Of a stretch of 64,000 nucleotides of DNA, positions 9,986-20,296 are shown piece by piece. Under the pieces are notes generated by a model. That model was given only the letters and a program-made list of their open reading frames with translations. It was not told the DNA's origin and made no database searches. How positions within the stretch are numbered: the stretch's first letter is position 1; each line of letters starts with the position of its first letter. The position numbers were made by a program, and so were the translations under genes. The DNA is taken from positions 248,001 through 312,000 of the forward strand of contig CAVXKO010000003.1 in NCBI GenBank assembly GCA_963762315.1. Direction: 5' to 3'. This DNA is from RPQJ01 sp963762315. GTDB taxonomy: Bacteria > Pseudomonadota > Gammaproteobacteria > Steroidobacterales > Steroidobacteraceae.

Positions 9986-11455
9986 TCAGACTTCCTGGAA
10001 GGCGACGACGCGGCCCTTGTGCACCGCGGTCTTGAGCGTCGCGAAGTCCTTTTCGGCCTGGTCGGCGTAGGCGAGGCCAAAGGCTCCCATCGCCTCGTCG
10101 AACTGCGAGCTCGTCCCGAGGTAGCCCGCGATTGCGCACACGTCGGACGCCTTGGCGTGCGCGCGCGCAAGAACCCAGCCGCACGCCTTCGCATAGGTCA
10201 GCAGCAGTGCGGCGTTCATCGTCTCGACCATCGGCTTGATCTTCGCGTCGCGCAGTTGCCGCACGTAGAAGTGCCGGCCGTTGGGTCCGGTCACCCAGCC
10301 GAGGAACAGGTCGGAGCTCGGCTGCATCAGCCGCTGGCCGTTCACGACGCGCTGGCCGTGGTGCTTGAAGAGGCTCGCGCCCGAGTACGGCTCGAGCACC
10401 GAGGCCACCGCCTCCTTGAACTGCAGGAACATCGGTTCGTTCGAGTCCGACATCATCAGGGCGATCCAGCACCACCGGCCGACGCTGCCGACACCGACGA
10501 CCTTGATCGCCGCATCGACCAGCTGGTACCGGTCGAGCAGGACGCGGCGATCGTCCGGAAGGGTTTCACGGTAGTCGGCGAATACCTGGTCGAGTGTCTG
10601 CTGGAAGTCCGGTGCCCGGGCCACTTCGGGGTGGTAGATCAACGGCGGCGTGTCACGGATGGCGAGCCGGCCGTGCACGACGCCCGCCAGCTTCGGGAAG
10701 TCCATCTCCGAGCCGCTGTGTTTCAACGCGGCGTCGATTCGCGCCTGCGCCCGCTTGCGCTCCCCCGGCGACAACAGGTCGAGGATATCGCTGGCCGTGA
10801 CCCTTGAATACCAGACGTCGAGCGGATGCATTTCGGCGAACTTGCCGATGTTCTTGCGGTAGCTGCGCGCGCAGGCTTCCGCCAATTCACGGCCGTTTGC
10901 GTCGGAGAGCCCGGTCGAGCGCGCGGCGAGGACGAAAGACGCCACCAGTCGCTTGACGTCCCACTCCCACGGCGCGGGCGACGTCTCGTCGAAGTCGTTG
11001 ATGTCGAAGATGATGTTGCGCTCCGGCGTCGCAAAACCGCCGAAGTTCATGAGGTGGCAATCGCCGCAGGCCTGGACGCGCAGGCTGGTGGTGGGGGTAC
11101 GCGCGAGGTCCGCAGCCATCAGTCCCGCCGTGCCGCGGTAGAAGGCGAACGGCGACTGGAGCATGCGGCCGTAGCGGATCGGCACGAGTTCCGGCACCCG
11201 GCCTTCGTCCGCGGCTTTCAGGACCTGGATCGGGTCCTTGCGTCCGGCGTGGGCCTTCCAACGGCCATGGGCATCGCGCGCGAGCTTGATTCGCAGGGCC
11301 TTGCCGATGGCCCGGCGCTCGTCGGGCGACGACCGGTGCGTGACGGTGTCGACGTGTGTCGCGGCCTGTGTTGCGGCGGCGTCATGCTTTGCCTTGCGGT
11401 TGCGAGCCGGCGATTCCGTCGAACGGGCCGGGGTACGTTGCTTGCGAGTGGCCAT
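9986..11455 (-). CDS. DUF2252 domain protein
   Basis: 489 residues. The first 60 are basic and low in complexity (KQRTPARSTESPARNRKAK) and probably disordered. The DUF2252 core follows, with a kinase-like fold signature: GDCHLMNFGG resembles a catalytic HxDxxxxN loop, and DINDFDETSPAPWEWDVKRL resembles the metal-binding segment. Members look like aminoglycoside or choline phosphotransferases, but activity is unproven. No signal peptide is visible. The gene is divergent from the cytochrome gene, with a 251-base gap between the starts. Confidence 0.85.
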   Translation of the reverse strand: MATRKQRTPARSTESPARNRKAKHDAAATQAATHVDTVTHRSSPDERRAIGKALRIKLARDAHGRWKAHAGRKDPIQVLKAADEGRVPELVPIRYGRMLQSPFAFYRGTAGLMAADLARTPTTSLRVQACGDCHLMNFGGFATPERNIIFDINDFDETSPAPWEWDVKRLVASFVLAARSTGLSDANGRELAEACARSYRKNIGKFAEMHPLDVWYSRVTASDILDLLSPGERKRAQARIDAALKHSGSEMDFPKLAGVVHGRLAIRDTPPLIYHPEVARAPDFQQTLDQVFADYRETLPDDRRVLLDRYQLVDAAIKVVGVGSVGRWCWIALMMSDSNEPMFLQFKEAVASVLEPYSGASLFKHHGQRVVNGQRLMQPSSDLFLGWVTGPNGRHFYVRQLRDAKIKPMVETMNAALLLTYAKACGWVLARAHAKASDVCAIAGYLGTSSQFDEAMGAFGLAYADQAEKDFATLKTAVHKGRVVAFQEV

Positions 11456-11706
11456 GATGACGCCTCCGAATGCGGGGATTGTCGGCGATGCCGCGGCGAA
11501 ACGCCCGGCCCGCCCGAACCACCTGGCCGCGGGATAACGTCCCGAGCGTAGCCCGCCTCACGGCTGGCCGCATTGTGGATGTGTGCAGCCGCCGCTCGCG
11601 AAGCGCGTCGTCAGACGTAGGTATTGCAGACGATGTGCCGGACCGTCGCGAGGAGCACAGTGGGCTGCAGTCCGTATCGGGGGAGGATCCTAATCGGGAG
11701 CTCACC

Positions 11707-12540
11707 ATGAGATTTCAGGACGGGCAGGAAGGCGCGATCACGCGCCGCAACGTTCTCACCGGGTCGGCCGCTCTGCTCGCAGGCGGAGGCATCGGCAGCG
11801 GCTTGACGGCCATCGCCGCTCCAGCCGTGATCTCGAGCGATGCGCCGCCACTCCCGTGGTCCTGGGTCAAGCTCGATCCGCTGGAGGCGGGTCGCCGCGG
11901 ATATCGTTTCTACAAGGAGAAGGGCGGTTGCGGATCAGCGAGCTACCTCTCGCTGCTCAGCCTGCTGAAGGAGAAGGTCGGCCATCCCTGGACGACCATG
12001 CCGGACATGTTGATGGTCCATGCGGCGGCGGGCTTTGGCGGGCACGGCACCCTGTGCGGTGCGCTCGCCGGCGCGTCCGTCATCATCAACATGGTCACGT
12101 ACGGAGAGAAGCGCGACAGCTACCTGCAGAACAACGCGATCGTGGACCGGCTGTTCTGGTGGTACGCGGAGCAGGACTTCCCGACCGACCGGTTCGACGA
12201 CCTGTCGCCGCTGCCGAAGCAGATCCGCGTGAAGGCCATGTCACCCCTGTGCCACACCTCGGTCTCGAAGTGGTCGCTGGCCGCCGGTGTGAAGGACCTG
12301 CATGACGGTGCGAAGATCGAACGCTGCGCCAAGGTGGCCGGCGAGGTCGTCTATACCGTGACGCTCGCTCTCAACGAGTTCTTCGCCGGCAACTGGGTCG
12401 CGCCGGCGTGGCACCCGTCGAAAGAAGTCGAGCACTGCATCGGGTGTCACGGGCCGGATACTCCGGCCAAGAAGGCACGCAGGTGGAACCAGCAGGGGCA
12501 CATGGAGTGCCTGATGTGCCACGAGGACCACACCGTCTGA
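11707..12540 (+). CDS. Tat-exported split-Soret-type cytochrome c (C_GCAxxG_C_C-like protein)
   Basis: 277 residues starting at ATG 11707 behind a GGGAG site; upstream in-frame codons give only unrelated sequence. A twin-arginine signal (ITRRNVLTGSAALLAGGG) is followed by a domain with GGCGSASYLSLLSLL, DMLMVHAAAGFGGHGTLCGAL and a cysteine at PLCHTSVSKW, matching the redox-active C_GCAxxG_C_C family. Two heme c sites close the protein: CIGCH (244-248) and CLMCH (268-272). Dimeric split-Soret cytochromes of sulfate reducers have this build. It is a periplasmic electron carrier. Its partner is unknown; the hydrogenase 9 kb away is possible but unlinked. Confidence 0.8.
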   Translation: MRFQDGQEGAITRRNVLTGSAALLAGGGIGSGLTAIAAPAVISSDAPPLPWSWVKLDPLEAGRRGYRFYKEKGGCGSASYLSLLSLLKEKVGHPWTTMPDMLMVHAAAGFGGHGTLCGALAGASVIINMVTYGEKRDSYLQNNAIVDRLFWWYAEQDFPTDRFDDLSPLPKQIRVKAMSPLCHTSVSKWSLAAGVKDLHDGAKIERCAKVAGEVVYTVTLALNEFFAGNWVAPAWHPSKEVEHCIGCHGPDTPAKKARRWNQQGHMECLMCHEDHTV

Positions 12541-12557
12541 GGTTCTCCCGGCCGGCG

Positions 12558-13259
12558 TCAGTCGCGCGATTGCGCCGCGTACATGCCGACGAAGACGGCG
12601 ACGACGACCGCGACGTAGAACTGCCCGACGACCGCCTCGAGCATGGCCAGCATGCGGGCGAACTCGGTCTGCGGCAGGATGTCGCCGTACCCCACGGTCG
12701 CGAGCGTCACGAGGCTGAAATACAGCATGTCGCTCTGCAGCAGGTGGGGCGTGCGTTCCAGGGCCGGGATTGGCAGCGAGAAGCTCGAGGGATTCGCCGC
12801 GATCGTCAGCACGTAGAGCTGTGCAAACATCAGCGCGATCATCAGGTAAACCGCGACGGTCGCCAGTATGCCGTCGATCGACAGCCTCTTGGAGCGGAAG
12901 ATGAACCGGAGGATGCCGACCACCAGCATGGCGAGCAGCGGGAGCAGCGATACGTCCCCCGCCAGGCGGCACCATGGCAGCCACCGGTCGGGCAGCGGCA
13001 GGACCGCGAGCAGGGAACCCACCAGCGACACGCACCAAAGGGCAATCGCAATCCGCCGCGCGTTCCGCCACTGCGGGTTGGCCCACAGGGTGACGAGGAC
13101 GGAATTGAGCAGGAACGCCTGCAGGAAGACCTGGACCAGCCAGCGGTCGGGTAACAGCGGCGACAGCAGCATCCAGGCTGCGATGAAGAGGCTTAGCTGC
13201 AGGAAGTGCCATTCCCGGCGCTGATCCGATGCCCCGACACCGCTCAATGGCCTGCGCAC
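12558..13259 (-). CDS. two-pore-type potassium channel family protein
   Basis: About 233 residues from GTG 13259. The open frame extends to ATG 13415, but that extension is arginine-rich, overlaps the next gene's start and looks non-coding. Several membrane helices in the first 150 residues are followed by the pore loop with selectivity filter TLATVGYGD and a last helix (FYVAVVVAVFVGMYAAQ). This is the Ion_trans_2 arrangement; four subunits form a K+ channel in the inner membrane. No RCK or cyclic-nucleotide domain is attached. It is convergent with the cytochrome gene. Confidence 0.85.
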   Translation of the reverse strand: MRRPLSGVGASDQRREWHFLQLSLFIAAWMLLSPLLPDRWLVQVFLQAFLLNSVLVTLWANPQWRNARRIAIALWCVSLVGSLLAVLPLPDRWLPWCRLAGDVSLLPLLAMLVVGILRFIFRSKRLSIDGILATVAVYLMIALMFAQLYVLTIAANPSSFSLPIPALERTPHLLQSDMLYFSLVTLATVGYGDILPQTEFARMLAMLEAVVGQFYVAVVVAVFVGMYAAQSRD

Positions 13260-13413
13260 GTGACTGGATCCTCTGCGCAGCCCGGGTGGGCGGCGTCGGC
13301 GCCGACTGTACCGGCCGTCGACCCGACGCGCAAAGGCCGGGGGTGAGTCGCTCCGGCCGCGATCGCGGTATGCTCCACGACTCGTCATCGTTGACTGACA
13401 GGAAGGGACGGCC

Positions 13414-14878
13414 ATGCGCGACTACCGCAAGTTTTACATCGACGGCCAGTGGGTCGAGCCCACGCAGGCGAAGACCCTGGACGTCGTGAATCCCGCGACC
13501 GAACAGGCGGTCGGCACCATTTCTCTTGGCAGCTCGGCCGACGTGGACAAGGCGGTCGCCGCCGCGCGCCGTGCGTTCGAGACGTTATTCGCAGACGACC
13601 CGCGAGGAGCGCATGGCGCTGCTCGGGAAGATCATCGAGGTCTACAAGAGGCGCATCCCCGACCTCGCGCAGGCCATCTCCGAGGAAATGGGCGCGCCGA
13701 TGAAGACGGTCGCCCTGCCGTTGCAGGCGCCCTCCGGCCTGGGGCACTTCATGGTCGCGCTCGGCGTGCTCAAGGACTTTGAGTTCGAGAAGCTGCAGGG
13801 CACGACGGGCATCGTGCGCGAGCCGGTCGGCGTGTGCGGCCTGATCACGCCGTGGAACTGGCCCGCCAACCAGATCGCCTGCAAGGTGGCGCCGGCGCTT
13901 GCGGCCGGCTGCACGATGGTGCTGAAGCCGAGCGAACTCGCGCCGTTCTCGGCGCACATCATCGCGGAGATCCTGCACGAGGCCGGCGTGCCGAAGGGCG
14001 TGTTCAACCTCGTCGATGGCGACGGCCCCACCGTCGGCGCGGCCATCTCGTCGCATCCGGGCGTCGACATGGTGTCGTTCACCGGTTCGACGCGCGCCGG
14101 CATCCTCGTCGACAAGGCGGCGGCCGATACGGTGAAGAAGGTGGCGCTCGAACTCGGCGGCAAGTCGCCGAACATCATCCTCGAGGGCGCGCCGCTGCCG
14201 GACGCCGTCGGCCACGGCGTGCTGGTGATGATGAACAACACGGGCCAGAGCTGTAACGCGCCTTCGCGCATGCTCGTGCCGCGCAAGCACCTCGCGGAAG
14301 TCGAGGCGATCGCGAAGGCAGTGGCAGCGCAGGTCGTCGTCGGCGATCCGGCCGATCCGAAGACGGCGATGGGCCCGCAGGCCAACCAGAACCAGTGGCG
14401 CCGGGCGCAGGGCCTGATCGAGAAGGGCATCCAGGAGGGTGCCAAGGTCGTTTGCGGCGGCGCGGGCCGCCCGGATGGATTGGCCAAGGGGTTCTATACG
14501 AAGCCCACGATCTTCAGCGACGTGCGCAACGACATGACCATCGCGCGCGAGGAAGTCTTCGGTCCGGTGCTCTGCATCCTGCCGTACGACACGGTGGAGG
14601 ACGCGATCCGCATCGCCAACGACACGCCCTACGGGTTGTCGGCCTACGTGTTCGGGCCGGACGCGGCGAGTGCCCGCAAGGTGGGGTCGCGCATCCGCGC
14701 CGGCAACGTGCACATCAACGGCGCGAGCCTCGACGTGTGCGGCTCGTTCGGCGGCTACAAGCAGTCCGGCCTCGGCCGCGAGTGGGGTGCGTTCGGCTTC
14801 GAGGAGTTCCTCGAGACGAAGTCCGTGTTCGGTGCGGGCGGCGAAGTGAAGGCCGGGCTCGTGGAGATGCCGGCCTAG
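13414..14878 (+). CDS. NAD(P)-dependent aldehyde dehydrogenase (one frameshift)
   Basis: The ALDH superfamily oxidises aldehydes to acids in the cytoplasm. The start MRDYRKFYIDG has a GAAGGGA ribosome site. An extra T near 13587 breaks the frame between RRAFET and YSQTTREERMALL; corrected, the protein has about 487 residues, the usual length. Visible motifs are the NAD-binding TPWNWPANQIACKVAPAL and FTGSTRAG, the catalytic glutamate in ELGGKSPNI, the catalytic cysteine in NTGQSCNAPSRM, and EEVFGPVLCILPYD. The substrate cannot be assigned. Its stop overlaps the convergent patatin gene stop. Confidence 0.92.
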
Positions 14879-17173
14879 CGGAAGATGCCCTTCTCGAGGA
14901 TCGTGCCGCGGCCGATCGGCCGGCCGACGGCGAGCCAGAGGCTCCACGAATCGGTGTTCGTGCCGCCCACGCCAAGGGTGAGCGGCCCGACCAGCGTACG
15001 GCCCGTCAGGTAGATCGAGCCGCCGTAGAGGTCGGTGCGGTAATTGCTGCCGCCGTCGAACCGGGACATGGCGTCCTGGTACGTTGCGCCGGCCTGCAGG
15101 CTGATGCCGGCGTACAGCGCCTGGCCGCGGATGGACATGATGTCCTTGAACTTCCAGCGGTAGCCCGTACTGGCGGTCCAATAGCCACTGACGCGCATTT
15201 CGCCGAGTTCGAACCCGGGGAAGCTGCCGGGCCCGCCGAGCGCGAAATAGCGGTCCACTGGGAGGTGGCCGTTCAGGTCCGAGCCTCCGGCCAACGTCAG
15301 CCACAACACGTCGCGACGCAGCGGAACCGCGAGTCCGACACCCATCTCGGCGCGATCCCAGGACAGGTCCGCGCCGAGCGCGTCGTCGGCATGCATGTAC
15401 TCGAGCGCCACCGCGAGTCCGCGGGTCGGGTTGAACGGTGTGTCGCGCGAGTCGTACGTGCCTGACACGACGATTCCCGCGTCGTTGCGGTCTACTTCCG
15501 GCAGCAAGGGCGAGCCCGTGTTCAGCGTGACTCTGCGCCGGTCGTATACGTAGCCGACGCGCGCCTGTGCCGCGTTGCCGAGGTTGACCCCGAAGTCGGC
15601 CTGCGCCATCGCGTCGCTGAACCGGTAGGACGCCAGCCGGTCGTTGTCGAGAAAGATGTCCTCGATCGACGACTTCCAGAATAATTTCGGTTCGACGAAG
15701 AAGCGGTGCGCCGCATCGAGCGGCTGGTACAGGCTGGTCGAGACGAAGCTGTCGCCGCCCAGCTGCAGCTCGTTGCGCCACTCGGCGCCGAGCGAATTGA
15801 GCCAGTTGCGGTTGTGCTTGCCGTAGATCGCGAACGCGACGTCACCGCCCGCCGAAGCGTACACGCCGAGGTCGATCTTGAGGTAGTCGGGACCATGGCG
15901 CTTCTCGTGCGGCAGCCAGACGAGCGTCGGATTCTTCGGATCGCCCTCCAGTCGGTACTCGACGGACTCGAAGTCCTGCAGCGCCGACATGCGCTGCGCT
16001 TCCTTGCTGATCCGGGCAGTGTCGACGACGTCGCCCGCGTGCACCTGCGCCTGCTCCTCGAGGAAACGCCGGGTTGACGCGCTGCAGGCCCTCGTAACGC
16101 ACGCCGGCCAGGCGCGCCTCGATTGCCTGCGACGACGTGACGTGCTTGCGCCAGGCGAGGTATTCGTCCGCCGGCACGGCGTACTTCGCCAACGCGGCCA
16201 TCTGGTCGCGCGCGGCTTTCTCGCCGAGCGGAATCGTTTCCGGAATGCGCTCGAAATCGGCCGTGCCGATGTCGCCCATCATCACGTTGATCAGCACGTC
16301 CTTGTCGGTGAGCGTCTGCAGCTGAAGCTGCTCGTTGGCCTGGATGCCCACGTCCGTGCTGCGGGCCATCAGCTGCATGGCCGTCTGCAGCTTCGCAGGA
16401 TCTGCCGGCGGCTCGACCAGGTTGACGACGATGACCACGTCGGCGCAGAGGTTGCGCGCCACGTCCACCGGGATGTTGCGCACCATGCCGCCGTCAGAGA
16501 GGATCTGCTTGTCCATGATCACGGGAGCGAAAGCGCCCGGGATGGCCATGCTCGCCCGCATCGCCGTGGCGATGTCGCCCTTGGCCAGCACGACCATCTG
16601 GCCGCTGACCATGTCGGTGGCGACGGCGCGGAAGGGGATCGGCAGCTTGTCGAAGTCGCTCTGCATGCGCGCGCCGGCCACGTAGGAGCGCAGCAGGTCC
16701 TCGATACTGCTGGTGTTGACGATGCCGCCGGGCATGACGACGCCGCTCTTGCGCACGCCCAGCTCGAGCTGGTTGCTGTAGGTGACGCCCTGCCGCTTCT
16801 GCTCGACGGGCTCGAGGTCGCGGCGGCCCTGGCCACCCACGACTGTTTTCCAGTTGATCCCGACGATGAACTTCTGCAGCTCGTCGGCCGGGATGCCCGA
16901 AGCGTAACCCGCGCCGACCAGCGCTCCCATGCTGGTACCGGCGATGCAGTCGATCGGTACGTGCATCTGCTCGAGCACCTTGAGCACGCCGACGTGCGCG
17001 CCGCCCTTGGCGCCGCCGCCCGCCAGCACGAGGCCGATACGGGGGCGCGCCGTTGCTGCGGTCGTGGCCGAAGGGTCGGGTTCGGCCGCGAGCGCGAGGC
17101 CGGCGACGCAGAAGCTGACGATCGTCGTCAGCACCAACTTGAGCGCGCTGCGACAGGGTGTCGGGTGACGCAT
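14875..17173 (-). CDS. PlpD-type patatin autotransporter (type Vd; one frameshift)
   Basis: Starts at ATG 17173 with a signal peptide (LVLTTIVSFCVAGLALA). The patatin phospholipase domain has the oxyanion motif GGGAKGG (52-58), nucleophile elbow GTSMG with S81, and the dyad aspartate in DGG (227-229). A POTRA-like segment and a C-terminal BamA-type 16-stranded barrel follow, with RYFALGGPGSFPGF and a terminal strand. An extra T near 16065 splits the gene; corrected length is about 765 residues, close to known PlpD proteins. The lipase would be displayed or released at the cell surface. Alternative: a cell-envelope lipid-handling patatin-barrel protein that stays attached. Confidence 0.88.
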
Positions 17174-17343
17174 GAATACTTCTCGCTGGCGATGCATGGC
17201 GTGCGGAATCGCGGACATTGTAGGCCACGTGTTTTGCCCGAAGGTCAATATTGCGACCGGGAATCGATCCATGCGGGTGATCCACGATTGCCATCGACGG
17301 GACGGCCGCTCAGCCTGACCCGAGGCAGACAAGGGGAATCCGC

Positions 17344-18729
17344 ATGGGCATCGATGCACTGCGGCGCCGCGTCGCTGCGGCACTCACCCGCATGCAGGAC
17401 GCCTGGAGGCGTGCCGAGAAGCGACTGCTGAGCCGCTTGGCGTGGAACCGCGCCTACCGCCTGGTCAGTTACCTGCGGTCCGCGCTGTGGGTGGTCCCGC
17501 TGGTGGCGATGCTGCTGGTGCTCGTCGTCATCCGGGTGCTCCATTGGCTGGACCGTTACGTTACCTGGGACCTCACCGGGCTCCAGGCCGCCGGTGCGAC
17601 GACGCTGTTCCAGTCGCTGATCACGCTCACGCTGTCATTCGTCATCTTCACGTTCGGCTTCCTGCTGGTGGCTCTCCAGATCGCCGGCGGGCAGCTGACC
17701 CCACGTATCATCGCCACCCTGCTGCTGCGCGACCGCGTGATCAAGTACACGGCGGGCCTCAACGTCTTCACGCTGCTGTTCGCCATCAGCGCGCTGAACC
17801 GGATGACCGGCGAGGTCCGCCAGCTGGTCACGCTCGTCGCGATGCTGCTCGGCCTGGCGAGCCTGGCCGGGTTCCTCTTCCTGATCGACTACGCGGCCCG
17901 GTTGCTGCGGCCGGTGCGCATCGTCGCGATCGTCGCGGACGACGGCATGCAGGTCATTCGCGATGTGTATCCCCGGCAGAGCGCCGACCTTGCGTTCGAC
18001 GGCGCCGTCGGGAAAGACGAATCTTTCGGCGTTCCGGCGCGGGTCGTTATCCACCAGGGCATCTCACTGGTCGTGCTGGCGGTGGACACGGCTGTCCTCG
18101 TTGCGGAGGCGAGTCGGCTCGATGGCGTGATCGAGTTCGTACCGCAGGTCGGTGATTTCGTCGCGGCCGACGAACCGCTCTTCCGGCTGTATGGCGGCGC
18201 CGAGGGCGCAGACGATGCCGTGCTGCGCGAGGCAGTTGCATTCGGCCCTGAGCGGACGATGGAACAGGACCCCATGTTCGCTTTCCGCATCCTGGTGGAC
18301 ATCGCATTGAAGGCCTTGTCGCCTGCGATCAACGACCCGACCACGGCGGTATTGTGCATCGACCAGATCCACCGCCTGCTGCGCTACGTCGGTTTGCGGC
18401 AATTGCATGGCGACAGCATTCGCGACGCGCAAGGAAAGGTACGGCTGCTGTTGCGCACGCCGAACTGGCAGGACTTCGTGCAGATCTCGTGCAACGAGAT
18501 CCGCGCCTGCGGCATCACCAGCGTGCAGATCGTCCGCCGCCAGCGCGCAATGCTCGAGAACCTGATGTCCACGTTGCCGCGCGAACGCCACCCGGCATTG
18601 CAACAGGAACTGGACACCCTCGACCAGCTGCTGCCCGACTACTACAAGCTGCCGCAGGAACTTGCGCTCGCGAGAATCGCCGATTCCCAGGGACTCGGCG
18701 GCGCCGCCGACGCGACGACTCGCGGCTAG
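17344..18729 (+). CDS. DUF2254 integral membrane protein
   Basis: 461 residues. Four membrane helices lie in the first 190 residues (VVPLVAMLLVLVVIRVL; TLTLSFVIFTFGFLLVALQI; TLLFAISALNRM; LASLAGFLFLIDYAARLL), followed by a soluble domain with ISPAINDPTTAVLCIDQI-type sequence, the hallmark of DUF2254. The family has no proven function. It starts divergently from the patatin autotransporter, 170 bases apart, and the next gene follows within 20 bases on the same strand. Confidence 0.85.
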   Translation: MGIDALRRRVAAALTRMQDAWRRAEKRLLSRLAWNRAYRLVSYLRSALWVVPLVAMLLVLVVIRVLHWLDRYVTWDLTGLQAAGATTLFQSLITLTLSFVIFTFGFLLVALQIAGGQLTPRIIATLLLRDRVIKYTAGLNVFTLLFAISALNRMTGEVRQLVTLVAMLLGLASLAGFLFLIDYAARLLRPVRIVAIVADDGMQVIRDVYPRQSADLAFDGAVGKDESFGVPARVVIHQGISLVVLAVDTAVLVAEASRLDGVIEFVPQVGDFVAADEPLFRLYGGAEGADDAVLREAVAFGPERTMEQDPMFAFRILVDIALKALSPAINDPTTAVLCIDQIHRLLRYVGLRQLHGDSIRDAQGKVRLLLRTPNWQDFVQISCNEIRACGITSVQIVRRQRAMLENLMSTLPRERHPALQQELDTLDQLLPDYYKLPQELALARIADSQGLGGAADATTRG

Positions 18730-18747
18730 GGCTGGAAGCGCCACTCG

Positions 18748-19596
18748 ATGCCCGGTCTCGTTCCCGAATGGATCGTCTCCGCGTTCGCCGTCGCGACCGT
18801 GTTCGTGGTGATGTTCAACCTCGGGCTGGACATGAATCCGCGGGATTTCGTGCATGCGTGGGGTCGGCCTGCCCTCATGCTCAAGGCGCTATTCGCCGTG
18901 CTCGTGGCGGCGCCCGTCCTCGCTCTGGTCATCGCGAGGGCGATGCAATTGCCTCGTCCCGCGGAAGTCGGCATGGTGGTGATGGCGATCGCGCCCGGGG
19001 CGCCCGTCGCACTGCGCCGGTCGCTCGCGGCGGGCGGGGATCGCGACTTTGCCCCCGGCCTGCAAGTCACGATTGCGCTGCTCGCGGTGCTCTCGATGCC
19101 GTTGTCGCTCGCGCTGCTCGACGAACTCTATTCGGCCCACGCGACCATTTCGCCCTGGCAGTTGTTGCGCCAGGTCCTGCTGGCGCAGTTCCTGCCGCTG
19201 ACGCTCGGCGTGTGCCTCGGGCAGGTGCGCGGTCGCGCTGCCGCGTGGTTGCAGCCGAGGCTCGCGCGCCTTGGGCAATGGCTGCTCGGCGCACTGGCGC
19301 TGTTGGCCATCGTTGGATTCTGGGGCGTGCTGATCGCGACCGGGCCAAGGGTCGCCACCGCCATCGTGTTGACCACCCTTGCAGGGCTCGCGGTCGGACA
19401 CTTCCTCGGTGGTCCGAATCCTGCCACTCGTACGGCCACAGCCATCTCGACCGCACTGCGCAATCCGGGCCTGGCGCTGCTGGCGGCCGCTTTGAATTCG
19501 GCCCCGCCCGGCGTCAAGGCGACCATCCTGACCTGCCTCGTGGTCACCGGCCTGACGGTCACGCCTTACGCGATCTGGCGCTCGCGCTATTCTTGA
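18748..19596 (+). CDS. BASS-like (bile acid:sodium symporter superfamily) membrane protein
   Basis: 282 residues and about eight to nine hydrophobic helices. The order resembles the BASS/NhaA-fold transporters: VVMFNLGLDMNPRDF near the N-terminus, then EVGMVVMAIAPGAPVALRRSLAAGGD, and NPATRTATAISTALRNPGLALLAAA, which corresponds to the second crossing region of Na+-dependent transporters. Substrate unknown. It lies in a three-gene plus-strand run with DUF2254 and the VIT-like gene, with short gaps that suggest an operon. Confidence 0.65.
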   Translation: MPGLVPEWIVSAFAVATVFVVMFNLGLDMNPRDFVHAWGRPALMLKALFAVLVAAPVLALVIARAMQLPRPAEVGMVVMAIAPGAPVALRRSLAAGGDRDFAPGLQVTIALLAVLSMPLSLALLDELYSAHATISPWQLLRQVLLAQFLPLTLGVCLGQVRGRAAAWLQPRLARLGQWLLGALALLAIVGFWGVLIATGPRVATAIVLTTLAGLAVGHFLGGPNPATRTATAISTALRNPGLALLAAALNSAPPGVKATILTCLVVTGLTVTPYAIWRSRYS

Positions 19597-19618
19597 GCAT
19601 TCAGGTGGGGGAACATCA

Positions 19619-20296
19619 ATGACCGCGACTCGTCGGCAGACCTTCGCCGCCAAGTACCTTGACCCGGGATCGCGGATGGGCGAGATCCTGTTCGGACTGA
19701 TCATGACGCTGACCTTCACGCTCGGCGCCGGCATGGTGATCCAGGAGGAGGGGAGGCAGGGCGCGCGTGACATGCTGGTCGCCGTCCTCGGCTGCAACCT
19801 CGCCTGGGGCGTGATCGACGGGTTGTTCTACGTGCTGGGCCGGATTTTCGAGCGGGGCCGGATGCTGCGCCTGCGCTTGAAAGCACGGGAGGCCGGCTCG
19901 CAGGACGAGGCGCGGTCGTTGGTCGCCGGGGAACTGGACGAGCTGCTGTGGCGTGTCACGGATGACGAAACGCGCCGCTCGCTGTACGAAACCATCGTGC
20001 AGCGCATGCGCGGCGACCCGATCCCGCTGAACCGGGTGCGCAAGGACGACGTGCTCGGCGGCCTGGCGGCCGGCTGGCTGGTGTTCGCCTGCAGCTTTCC
20101 AGCGATCCTGCCGTTCTTCTTCATCGACGACCCGCGTCTCGCCCTGCGGGTATCGAACGTCCTGCTGCTGGCGCTGCTCTTCTACGTCGGCTATCGCTTC
20201 GCACGGGACACCATGGCCCGGCCGGTGCTCACCGGAATGGTGTTCCTGCTCTTCGGCGTGGTCCTGGTCGCGGCGACGATCGCGCTCGGCGGCTAG
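19619..20296 (+). CDS. VIT1/CCC1-like small membrane protein
   Basis: 225 residues with an early DPGSRMGEILFGLIMTLTFTLGAG segment, a second helix (LVAVLGCNLAWGVIDGLFYVLG), a charged cytoplasmic middle part, and three C-terminal helices. This order resembles the vacuolar iron transporter family, but the metal-binding glutamates of true VIT transporters are not obvious, so metal transport is unproven. The stop codon overlaps the stop of the convergent AraC gene. Confidence 0.6.
   Translation: MTATRRQTFAAKYLDPGSRMGEILFGLIMTLTFTLGAGMVIQEEGRQGARDMLVAVLGCNLAWGVIDGLFYVLGRIFERGRMLRLRLKAREAGSQDEARSLVAGELDELLWRVTDDETRRSLYETIVQRMRGDPIPLNRVRKDDVLGGLAAGWLVFACSFPAILPFFFIDDPRLALRVSNVLLLALLFYVGYRFARDTMARPVLTGMVFLLFGVVLVAATIALGG

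Noticed and set aside
12558..13415. Longer start for the potassium channel at 13415
   Set aside because: The first 52 residues are Arg/Ser/Gly-rich, overlap the ALDH start and lack any helix; GTG 13259 gives the normal channel length.
13385..15781. 798-residue minus-strand frame across the aldehyde dehydrogenase
   Set aside because: Low-complexity Arg/His/Asp sequence without family signal. The plus-strand ALDH and the patatin barrel explain the region.
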